This document shows positions 45,545 to 57,000 of a stretch of 64,000 nucleotides of DNA, in pieces; positions within the stretch are counted from its first letter, which is position 1, and every line of letters starts with the position of its first letter. This DNA is from Melieria omissa (taxonomy: Eukaryota; Arthropoda; Insecta; Diptera; Ulidiidae), in NCBI GenBank assembly GCA_963971225.1, contig OZ020269.1:105595486-105659485 (forward strand). The letters are read 5' to 3'. Made by a program: the position numbers and the translations under genes. The notes under the pieces were generated by a model. The model had not been told where the DNA came from, ran no database searches, and was given only the letters and a program-made list of their open reading frames with translations.

Positions 45545-46547
45545 TTTGTTTACTCGGGCGGCGAGTCGAGTCGAGTCTGTGTGCTGTTTGCAGGTCGGTG
45601 TACTCGCAAATTTTAACTTTTATTATTGGCGGTTTTATACCTTTTCTAACTCTATTGTGCTATCAATTAGTAAAATTGGAAATTCGGAATGAATTGCCAA
45701 AGATTATACAAATTATTTGCCATTGAAAAAAGCCCCCAAACTTATTCTAATTTACACAAATATTTATGAATTCTTAATGAATGAACAATGGAAGCGTCTG
45801 GAAAGCAATGACGATGGATGAAGTTTTCAAAATTTATCATTAACGATCATTTTCAAAACGATTTTTCTAGAACCAAACTTTGCCTCTCATTGATTATTCT
45901 GGCTGGAATTTTGAAGCGCTAAGTGTTTGAGGTAGAGAACATAAAGTGGACCAATATCTCCTGTGATTCGGCTAATATTTTGACAATATACCAGAATGTG
46001 CTTTTAGGCCATAAGAATCAGCAATGCCGATGAAGTTTTCTATAATTTTCACCTACGGCATCGATATCAATATGGCTACTGGCGGCATCTGAAAAATTAT
46101 CATATATCCTGCTTTCTTTACTTCGAGTCACCAGACTTCAACTTACTAAACACAGCAGAATCGTCTAAATTAAATATTATTCAATTGTCTGAACCCACAT
46201 TGACCACATGGACCAGTATTTCAGGCAAGAATTCAAACGATTCTTATGCCATGGAATCAAAATCGTTGTTCCAAAGGAGGATTTAGTGCTGATTAATTCT
46301 AAAAAGTACCAACATTGTTTTTAGATTTGTATATATATTTACTTACTTACACACATACAACTAGTGTTGTTCTACAGAGAAGAAAACAATCAACGCCTCA
46401 CAAAGACAGTGCACCGGTACAACAAACTCCAGGGACTTTACCGCTTGTCATTGCGACTAACAGTAGAATTGTTCAAACTGATAAACAAACTCAGCAGCTG
46501 TGCACCTTTAAGGCATGTGACGCGCTTCGAAAAGACACAATGCCCAG
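45545..46547. other. attacin intergenic core
   Basis: About 1 kb between the two immune promoters with no supported gene. Short open frames have no family resemblance. Confidence 0.45.
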
Positions 46548-46633
46548 AAGAATCCCCTAGACACCATAGTGGATTCCCTCAAGCACACAAAGCCGACTGA
46601 TAAGAAAATGTGATCAGTGCGACGCTATAAAAG
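46548..46633 (+). promoter_or_regulatory. promoter motifs of attacin copy 2
   Basis: The minus strand of 46548-46557 reads GGGGATTCTT, a good Relish-type kappaB site. A second, weaker GGGAATCCAC is at 46569-46578 (minus). TGATAAG is at 46598-46604 and TATAAAAG at 46626-46633, about 93 bp before the ATG. Confidence 0.65.
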
Positions 46634-46726
46634 CTGATCGCTTTTCCAAGCAGAGCATCAAACATTCGATTGTCTCTCGCCGCGTTTGCATTCGAGCAGC
46701 CAACTTCAAACACTAGAAGCAGCAAA

Positions 46727-47504
46727 ATGAACTTTGCAATTTGTCTGATTGTAGCAGTGGCGCTTTTGGGCGTTTGCGCCGAAGCACAGCAAGTGCGCAT
46801 CCAGCGGCTGCCCTACTATCCACGGCCCACTGCACCGCCACGCCCCATACGCGTACGCCGTCAGGTGCTGGGCGGCTCGGTGGCCAGCAATCCCAACGGA
46901 GGCGCCGATGCACGACTCGAACTGGCCAAAGGCATCGGCACGCCGCAGCACAATGTGATTGGCAGCGTTTTCGCAGCGGGCAACACTGACCGCGGACCAG
47001 TGGCCACCGGCGGCAGCTTGGCCTACAACAAGTAAGTTTTGCTCATTCACATTTCAACTCTGATTCAAAATTAAACGGATTGTTTCGTCTGGTTAACATT
47101 GCAGCAACGGTCTGGGCGCCGCCATCTCCAAGCAGCACATTCCCGGCGTGCGCGACACATTGACCCAGAGCGCCAGTGCGAATCTCTTCAACAATGGAGT
47201 ACACAGTGTCGACGCGAACGTCTTCAAGTCGCAGAACACTTTGCCGAATGGTTTCAAATTCGAGCGCAACGGCGGCGGTCTGGAGTACTCGCACATCAAC
47301 GGCCATGGCGCCAGCCTGACGCAGAGCAACATTCCCAACTTTGGCAAGCAGCTGGAGCTGGGCGGCAAAGCCAACCTGTGGTCGTCGGCGGATCGCAATA
47401 CGCGTCTGGATTTGACTGGCGGCGCTTCGAAGTGGACCAGCGGTCCATTGAGTGGGCAGCGCGACTTTAATGCCGGCTTGGGCCTGAGTCACATGTTTGG
47501 CTGA
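46727..47504 (+). CDS. attacin, copy 2 (2 exons)
   Basis: Exons 46727-47031 and 47105-47504 (phase 2, GT-AG) give 234 residues. The signal peptide (MNFAICLIVAVALLGVCAEA) differs from copy 1, but from QRLPYYPR onward the proteins are almost identical: I see only AKAF versus ANVF and SSPD versus SSAD in exon 2. The RVRR cleavage site and QVLGGS start are intact. The first 38 or so intron bases (GTAAGTTTTGCTCATTCACA and beyond) also match copy 1 before diverging. AATAAA is at 47585-47590. Together with copy 1 it forms a head-to-head pair as seen for attacin clusters in flies. Confidence 0.95.
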
Positions 47505-48447
47505 TATGTGAAAATTAGCGCCACTTTTAAATAATTTCTTGAGATAAGATGTACATCATAATTTATTGTTAATTAAAGTCACTTAATAAAGTGTCAATAT
47601 GAATGAAAATTGTTTTACTATAATTCTATTGATTCCAACTCATCACTCCCGCTTCCCAAAAAAACACACCGTATATCGTTTTCCAGTTTTCGCATCTTCG
47701 CATACCAAAACTAAACGAATGCAATTGTTTTTATTAAAATTTAACTTGCTTAAAGTATTTGCAATATTATTTCACTTCATTTGAAAGTGTAGCTCAGCAG
47801 TTCATGTGCCGAGTTGTGGGCGTATTGCGAGCAAATCAATTATTACCGAAAGCTCCAATGCAAACAGCGGCGCCTGGGCGAGATGTACATATTTTAAGTA
47901 TTTTTCGATTTTTTATTCCTCTTCACATAAACCTAAATTTTACAATTTGAATTTAAGCAATGGATTGTTTGTTTTATTAATTAGAAGCATTTGGTTGTTG
48001 TTGTTGTTGCTATTGTTAGTAACTTATCAAATTTTCCAATTATGCTAACTTCTTCGAGTTGCGGTATTTCTGTTGTTGTTATTCTTGTTCTTGTGTAACA
48101 TTTCGACAGTTATTTAAGTATGCAATTCTTCTTCACATTGGTTCAGCAGTTGTTTTCGCTGTTTGTATTCCTTCTCGATTTTCGTGCGGTATATAAAATA
48201 ACTAGCAAAAGTTTTATTGTTGCTTTGCGATTTGTTAATTGTTGCTGCTGCTGTCTGCTTTTGTTACTACTGGTCGACTGAGATGGGCACTGAACGCCAA
48301 AAGCAATCGGGCCACTGTTGGCGGTCAATGAGCATTTCATATAAATTCAACAAAATAATAATTGATTTTATATATAAAAGATGTTGTTATATTTAATAAT
48401 TAATAATGTAGATCTTCGTTTTTGTGGTCTCTGAAAACGGTTAGTGT
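47505..48447. other. convergent 3' flanks of attacin copy 2 and Rpn6
   Basis: It contains the attacin poly(A) signal and the likely long 3' UTR of Rpn6, with TTG repeats near 47995-48010. No gene was recognised. Confidence 0.5.
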
Positions 48448-49972
48448 CTACGACAGCTTTTTGGCCTTTTGGTAGAGGGTGTCCACTACTTTGCCCATGC
48501 TTTGAATGGTCTCCAGCACGCGCTCGTAGGTCTTGTCCACTGGTGTTTCCTCGAAAACGATCAGCACACCCTCGCCCTGGTCGAGAATGCCACTGAATTT
48601 CTTGTCCAGAATCATTTGTGACAGTTTCTTTTCCACTTGTGGCATTGGCAACTTAATGCAGTCGGCAACATGCGAAACCTGCGCAAAAGACCCAAACACA
48701 CATGCAATTAAAACGAGTGTTGTGGTTTAAATTTTCGAAATTTAACGCAATAATTGTTCAAAAATCGCCTCACTTGCACTATGAATTTCACCAACACAAC
48801 TACGCACCTGAACTCGCGAGTACGGCTCGATTATCCGACACAGATTCTGTTCTAACATTGTGTCGTACAATGTCCCCAAGTGTGCCTGCACAATGACATC
48901 CTCGCACAGTTCCTTCTTGTAATCCTTAAGCGCCTGCTGGAAATCGGAGAGGGAACGTTTGTTCGAGGCCTCGGCAACTGCTTTCATGGCATCAATGTCA
49001 CGCCCCGAATAGGTGATAGCCTACAAGCAAATAATCAGTAAATGCGCATTAAAATTAAATATTGTTTTCATGTCAACTTACCAATTTTCCGCTAACAATC
49101 TGATTGACATCGTCAGGCTGGCCTAACATGGTCTTGCACAGCAACATGTACTTGAGACCGACCAGCGCCTTGGTGTTGTCCACGCTGTCGAAACTCTCGA
49201 ACGCCTCGTAGAAATACGAGAAGGCCGTTTTAAAGTCGCGTTCGTCGGCGGCGTGCAGAATGCCAGACTGTAGGTCGAGCGCTCCCTGCACCTTCGGCGG
49301 ACAGTAAATGGCGTTGGCGGTGGTGCGGGCGGATGTGAGGGCGGCACGGGCCTTCGGCAAGTTACTCAGCGCATGATAGGTTTTGCTCTCGATCAATTGC
49401 ACCTCCACCAGCAGATTTTTGTCGTCGAGTTTTTTCAGCTCGCGCAGCAGCTCCGTCCCGAGTGTCAGTGCCTCCGTATAAAGGCCCGTGTCGAAGTAGA
49501 GCGCAATTAGGCGCGCCTCCAACGATTGGCGCAGGAATGTGCGCTTCTCCTGTTTCGCCCACTCAATGCAGTCTTTGCACAATTGCACCTACAAACAGCA
49601 ACAACAAAGCTCAATGTCAGTTTGAGGAATGCGACTCTTGCGTTGCCAGCAACTCACCTCAATGCCAGTGCCGGCGTCCATGTCCAGAAACATGTCGACC
49701 AGCGTGCGCACCAGCTTCGCCGCTTTCGCCTTGCTCACCAGACTCAGAAACGGGCGTGTCACCTTGATCAGATCGGCCAGCTCCTTGGCCTTGCCCTCCT
49801 GCTTGTACAGCTCGCCCAGTTGCAGTATACCCTGCTCCTTGATGCGTATCAGCTCCTCATCGTTTGCGGCCACCTCCTGTTCGCGCACAATCTGATTCAG
49901 CAGTGTGATGCCCTCCTCGCGATTCACGCTGGACACCGCCTGCGCCCGTTCGAATAACGTTGCTCCGGCCAT
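48448..49972 (-). CDS. Rpn6: 26S proteasome lid subunit Rpn6 (PSMD11), 4 exons
   Basis: Exons 49658-49972, 49082-49588, 48808-49020 and 48448-48678 join in frame, all phase 0 and GT-AG, into 421 residues, the usual size. It starts [15 protein letters not shown]. The N-terminal two-thirds is a run of TPR-like helical repeats ([59 protein letters not shown]). The C-terminal PCI domain covers [20 protein letters not shown] and [20 protein letters not shown], and the final helix is [13 protein letters not shown]. Rpn6 bridges the 19S lid to the 20S core. Strong codon-level order and conserved splice sites support an intact essential gene. It is divergent from aveugle with about 1.1 kb between starts. 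Confidence 0.97.
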
Positions 49973-51083
49973 CTTCGTATTTTTACTGCAAGCAAATTGC
50001 TCTATCAAACTTGCTCGTAAGCACACACAAAAAGTGCAGTCACTAGAATTTCGCGCTTAGCTCGATGTATTTGTTTTATTTATTACAAACTTATGCGCTT
50101 TGCTGCAAATTTCACAATGATTCGTGTAAAATTTTTCCTAATGCTGTCACTGAGAATCGCTTTCTCGCTTTATGCTTTTGTCGGCTGTGGAATGACAGAT
50201 TGCGAACCCGCCAGTCATGCAACGCAGTGCTACCAACACACCGGGCCAAATCTTTCGCCAAAATAGGCAAAACAGAAATGTCAAATAGCAAAATTCTCGC
50301 GCAAAGTTTGAGAGCTTTTGGAGTATGTTCTTGAATACTCAAGCAATTTCTTATAAAATTAGTAAATAAAGATGCAACTTACTTATGCAAGCAACAAACG
50401 TTGAATGGCTTTTCTTTGTAAAAACTTAAGATTTATATGTTTGTGCGGGAAAATCTAATAACCAGTTCTTGTAACAGACAGCAAAGACAAGAAAGTTCCG
50501 AAGACCGAATGCGTATTTCTGAATACACTTTCGTAAGTGAAACACCCAAGCTGTGGGTAGAAACATTTGACATGTTAACGAATATTTGTCTTCAATTTTC
50601 ATTTTTTTAGAAAGCATCTTAACGTCTTTTAATTTCAACCAAAAAACCATTTTCACTATTTTTAAGAAGCATCTTAACGTCTTTTAATTTCAACCAACAA
50701 TTTTGGTAAGTTTTTGCAAAATTAACGAATACATATTACATACACATTATTTGCTAAAATTCAATTTGTTTTCCTTTTTTTGCGAAACCATTTAATAAAC
50801 AATTCACTCTAAATTTCACACTGTTAAACGATTACATTGAGCCGACGGTGCAACCCTGCGCCGCAAGCAAAAACAACAATTCGCTACTCCTGTCAATCAC
50901 CAAGCAACACAATTCGATTTTTTCACGTTTCTGCTTTGCTCACTGCTTCGTTTTAACAAATCAGCCGAAAATGCCAACAAAATAGTAAAATCACTTTAAA
51001 AACCGACCGAAAGGCAACAAAAAATCACTTGCAGCACCTGACGCGACAGAAACTTGCAACGAGGCACAAATTCGCACTAAGTG
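49973..51083. other. divergent promoter region of Rpn6 and aveugle
   Basis: Both 5' UTRs and promoters must lie here; no TATA box was convincing, as expected for housekeeping genes. A 35-bp direct duplication (AGCATCTTAACGTCTTTTAA and beyond) occurs near 50615 and 50669. Confidence 0.5.
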
Positions 51084-54000
51084 ATGGTGGAGGAGATGGC
51101 GCAGGGCAGATTGCGCGTGAAGACCACTCGACCGAAGGCGGTTTACCTGTGGTCAGTGACCGATGTGCGTAAATGGTATATGCGGCACTGCAGCGAGTAC
51201 TCACAGTACCTGGATCTATTCTCACAGGTATGCGCCCCATAAAAAATAATTGCACACGCTTGCTGTCGATATACTTTGCTGCTAGTAAATGTAGCTAATC
51301 GTACAAACCTGCCCATTCCCGTCCCGCCGCTTATGTCGTTGCGCCCACAATCAAACCACTCACTTGAACTCCTCCTCCAAGTGACAGCAAAAAATCACAT
51401 TTCCCGCCATCTTAAAGCTCGCGCCGCCTGCTCAACTGCTGGAAATCGATCGTTAATGCCAGTCGCAATCTTTCCGCTTGTTGGCACGTCGCTTAGCACC
51501 CAACTATACGCTGCCCGCTTTCGGATTTCCTTCAAATAATTCAAGTCAAATGGACTGCATTATTCATATCAATGTTTTGCAGCGCTTACTTGTGATTTTA
51601 CTTGTTTTTTTAGGCTAATTTCGGCAAACATGCAAATGACACAAACTAATCTGCGAAGACAAGTAAAACTCTACGAGATTGAGAATTTTGAATTTTTCGG
51701 TTTATCAATGTTGACATTTCAGGCGTGGAGTTTTTTTGTGCAATTTTTGAAATTGCGACAGTAACTCGGCAATTTGAGTGCAGTGTTGCTAATTCTTATT
51801 AACCCTTTCGCTATATGGTTTTATTGGAGAAAGTTAAAGTTTTACGTTTGATGCTTCTATTTGGTTATATTAGCAACATTCCATTAGACATTTTTAAATT
51901 TTTATACTCGGTGCCTGTATTTTAGAGTGTTTTTCTATGAAAGCAACCACATTGTTGTGGCTGTAATAATTACTTAACCCATTTTTTACCGCCCCTAGAT
52001 CCCGTGGACCGATTTTGAAAATTTTCATAATACAGCCTATTTAGAGCCTCCGTATGCCATTTCTGCTTTTAAAAAAAATTAAAAAAATTTTTTTTTTGGG
52101 CTGTAGCAGATGTGAATTTAAAGATACGCTGGCAAAATACGTAAGCCAAATTCGGAAAATTCCACATTTTTCAAGTTTAAGTTACGGTTTCTTTTTAACT
52201 ACGCATCGAAAGTAGTTGCAACCAAGGAAAAAGTTGAATATAATGCGATTCCCGTGTTTTTAAGGACTACCCAAAATATTTCAAGTTAGAACACGCTTAA
52301 AACTTTAGAAAACTGAAAGTTTCATAATTTGTATGCCAACTTTGTTCTTTTGATTTTCATTTCTAGTGTACAAGGTACTGAAAATATGTTTCCGCACAAC
52401 AAGAAACATTTATGTTTCCGATGTGTTTCCAATAGCATGTTTCCATGTGAAATGTTTCCTAGTGTACAAGGACCTTTAGAAACATTTCATAAGAAATGTC
52501 TAAATTTTTATACTCGGACTCCATGATGCAATAAACAAGGTGGTGTAAGCTCGTGACTGTTTCCTCGATTTTGGCAGTTCATGCTCCCTTGGAAAAAACA
52601 TTGTTGCTTCTTTTAAAAAATACTTTTTTACCTTAGCAAAAAAAAATTGCGTAGTCAAAAAATAGTACTTTCTAGCAGAAAACATAACGAAAAACATTGG
52701 CTCTAATTTGAATTTTATCACCTCAGAAAACAAATGGCGTATGTTCAATTTGATTCAATGGAACATAAGGCATCCGTTTTCTCAGCCAAAGATGTACATA
52801 TTGGCATATGTTTCAAAATCAGTTATTTTCCATGATGCAATTATTAAAGGTGATGTACGTAGGCAGCCGTCTCGTTCTAATTTGACAATGTTGGCTCCCT
52901 TAGCAAATCAGTAATGCTTCTTCGAAAAAGTTCTTTTTTATTTAGAAGACAATTTGAAAAAAGTACTTACAAATAGTAACATTCTCTAAAAACAAAAGGT
53001 GGGTATTACTGAACCATTTCACGCTGTTTGTTTTGATTCTTTTCGTTGAAATTCAAATATATTTTCGTTGTATTTGAATTTAAAGCGCGCGAATTTCGGT
53101 ATATTTAATAATTTTACCATCCACTACGTGGAGACTGGCGGCTAATTCAGCTACACAAACAACAACAACTGCAATTCCCACCCGCTGCAGCCATTCTACA
53201 TACTTAACTGGCCATAACAACCCGTGATCGGGTTACGGCCTGCCGCAAAACTTCTCTTCAGGCGCCTCTGCTTTGCGCTCGCCTTCTCCAGTTGGTAACA
53301 CCAAGAGATGACAGGGCCTCTTCAACTTGGTCCTTCCACCGGAGACACGGCCTCCCTCTTCGCCGCCGACCTCCAACCATCGCATCGAACACCTTTTTCG
53401 CCGGAGCTTCGTCGTCCATGCGGCAGACATGACCGAGCCAGCGTAGCCGCTGGATGTTAATTCGCTGCGCTACGTCCATGTCCTTATACAGCTCATACAG
53501 CTCGTTATTGGTTCGTATGCGATAGTCGTCACCAACACGAACAGGGCCGAAGATTTTGCGAAGTACCTTCCTCTCGAACACTCCAAGGGCCGCTATGTCG
53601 TTTCGTGTCATTGTCCAAAAGCATTCTGATGGTAAAATTTTTTTGAATAACTTTCTTATATATTTTGACCTTCCGCACATCATTTTTTTTTACTTATATT
53701 TAGTTTTTAATCAAAATCAGTATCCTCGGACATTTAAGGGTCAAGATTTCTTCCTATATGTTAAATTCTAATAATGGATTTTCCTCCTTTTAGGCAGTTT
53801 AACACGCATTAAATACTACTTTTTTAAATACCTTTTCATGAAAAGGCCTCAATTTATTCCCCATTACCCCTGCTTCTGAAATACAGCACTGAGCTAAGGG
53901 AGTGTCAAAACTCGGCTGTCACAACGTACATCACCTTTAATAATTGCATCATGGTTATTTTCAAACAAATATATTGTGTCGTTTTTCTTTAATTGTGTTT

Positions 54001-57000
54001 GCTTCAATTTGCGATGCCGAAATCCAGCTGCAGTTTGTGCCATCGAACTTGGACGCACGAAAATGTGTCCCTGTTTCATGTGCCGCAGAATATGGTTACG
54101 AGGGAAAAATGGAGCAAGGCTTGTGGAGTGAACTTCACGCCCACCGCGAAGGTGTGTGCTCTTCATTTTTCAACGCAGGACTTTTGCTCTGAGCCAGGCG
54201 AGAAGAAACGGCGGTTGGGAAAAAACGCTATCCCAATGGCAATAGATAGCCTTGTTTCTTGGGATGAAAGTGCCGAAATTTCTCGCACCCAAGACGGCTC
54301 CACGCAAACAGAGTGAGCCCAATAAAAACTTGAATGATATTCAAATGTTTATGTTAGCGCATTACCTTTGCAGTCCATTCACCGAAAGTGCATTGCATCT
54401 CGAAAACGAGCGATTGCGCAAGACAGTGCAAGCACTGCAAAGTGAAAACGAAAAGCTAAGAGCTCAAGTTAGCGAACTTGATGCACTTCGCGAGAGCTTG
54501 CGTTCAATTTTTACTGAGGGGCAGATCAGGAAATTGAAACGACCATCAGCAAAAATACATTGGGCAGAAGCAGATATTTCGTGGGCCATTACTCTGCACT
54601 CTGCTGGCCCCAGAGCGTATAACCATTTGTATTGCAAAGGCTTCCCACTGCCGTGCGAGTCAACAATTGCAAAATGGGCCCAAAAACTGCAGTTCAGGGA
54701 GGGGATTCTCCACTTTATAATTGAAGCCATGGAGAAACACGAACCTGCTTCAGTGACCGACCGGCTTTGCGTCATTGCTTTCGACGAAATGAAAGTGGCG
54801 TCCGTGTATGAACACGACCCACTTACAGATAGCGTAAAACAGCCAAGCAATTACGTGCAAGTGGCTATAGCTCGAGGGTTGAAGGCATCGTGGAAACAGC
54901 CGGTCTTCTACGATTTCGACTGCAAAATGTCGAAATCAATACTCGACGCCTTGATCTTGCGGCTCGATGAAGCAGGGTATCCCGTCGTCGCAATTGTTTC
55001 CGACATGGGAGGAAGTAACCAAGCTTTGTGGAAGGAGCTGGGTGTGTCGACGGGTATGTATGCGGGTGCTTTAACTCGTCTTCTTTCCAATATAATCATA
55101 AATTTCATATCTTTCCCTAATACAGAAAAAACGTGGTTTCGAAACCCGTCAAACGAAGAGAACAAAGTTTTCGTCTTCGCTGATGCCCCGCATCTCTTAA
55201 AACTTTTTCGAAACCACTTTCTCGACACTGGCTTCGTTGTAGATAAGAAGTTCATAACGGTGCAAACTGTGAAACAAGTTATGAACTATTCATCAACTTC
55301 TGACGTTTGTATTGTACACAAACTCACAGAAGAGCACCTGACAGCGCATCATGCAGGCAGGCAGAAGGTGCAGTTGGCCGCGCAGCTTCTTTCACATACT
55401 ACTGCGAACGCTATTCGGCATTGCTATGTGTCTGGCTTGCCATTGTACAATCCTTGCGAGACTGCAGAAATGATCGAACTAGTGAATAACTGGTTCGACA
55501 TTTTCAATACCAAACTCTCCACTGGCCATCAAAACTCACTCCAAAAGCCGTTTGGTAAGGACTTAGAGGTGCAGCTCGAAGTCCTTGCTAAAATTAGAGA
55601 GCTCGTACGCAAACCGATAGTGCCTAATCGAAAGGCGCTATTACCGTTTCAGAAGGGAATGTTGATTAGCATTACGTCCTTGACGGATCTTCTCGCATAC
55701 CTTCAAAGCAAGTACGGATTGAAGTACATATTGACTCATCGCTTGAACCAGGATATTGTCGAGCATTTTTTTGGAGCAATGCGATCGAAGGGCGGTCTGT
55801 ATGACAATCCAAGTCCGATGCATTTTAAATACAGACTTCGGAAATATTTATTAGGTATGTGAACTACTCAATATAGAAGTAGTTCTTATTTGCTTTTCAA
55901 TAACACAGCGCAACAAAAAAACACTTTTTTCCTGTTGCATGGAGTTTTTCTACTGTTTCTTACTAATTTGGGTGCGCTGATTCCGAATCTACCCTCCGAT
56001 TTTTTCTAGCAGCTCTAATTTGTGAGATATAGGTACCCTGTCATTTTTTCAGTTTTTCCTCTACTTTTTCCATATTTTGGATCGTAGTTTCTAAACAAAA
56101 AAACCGATTGACATGATTTTCACCTTATCGCATTAACAACATCGCACGGCTTCTTTTCCGATGCAACTTATTTTTAGAAGTGTTAAAATGCCGCGGTAAT
56201 TGGACCTCAAAGTTGGAAAAAAATTGAATTTTAAGGCGTTTTCTTTGATGGTCAAAAACATACACATTTTTTGTAAAACAATTAACGAGTTAGGTGTATA
56301 ATGAAAGTCGACACATCAAGCAATATAACACAGCTAAATTATTTGGCGGAATACACATTCGCACCGAAATAACAGGAAAAATGTACCATCGCGAGTTTCA
56401 TCACTTTTCATACTTTTTCTTTAAAAAATTTGGGGCCTGAAAATATGCAAAGTTTTTAATTTTTTTTTGTTTCGAAAAATTCAAAATATTTTTGTTTTTT
56501 GCTTGTATTCCAAACTATAAATGGAACATATAAAAGAGCATATTTTGAGGCTCCTAATTTTTTAAGGAAAAAGTATGAAAAGAGATGAAAATCGCTATGG
56601 TAAAGTTTTGTTATTATTTCGACGCGAATGTGTATTCCGATAAATAATTTGGCTGTGTTGTATTGCTTGATGTTTCTTCTTAAGATATTCATATACTTCG
56701 AAACTTGATTTACGAAACATCTGTACAATTTTCGCCATCAGAAAAAACGCCATGAAATTCAATATTTTCTTACTTTGAAACCTTATTACCACGCCCATTT
56801 AGAATGCATAAAATTGATTAATGTCAGGAAAGATGGCGTGAAATGTTGTAAGTGCAACGATATAAAAATAATGTCGATAGAATTATTGGTTCAGAAATAA
56901 CAGTCGAAAACGAGAAAAAAGCCGAGGAAAATTCAAAAAAGTGACACTCCCATTTTTTTGCAACTGTTTCCGGTTGTAATAACGCACACCTAGTATATTT

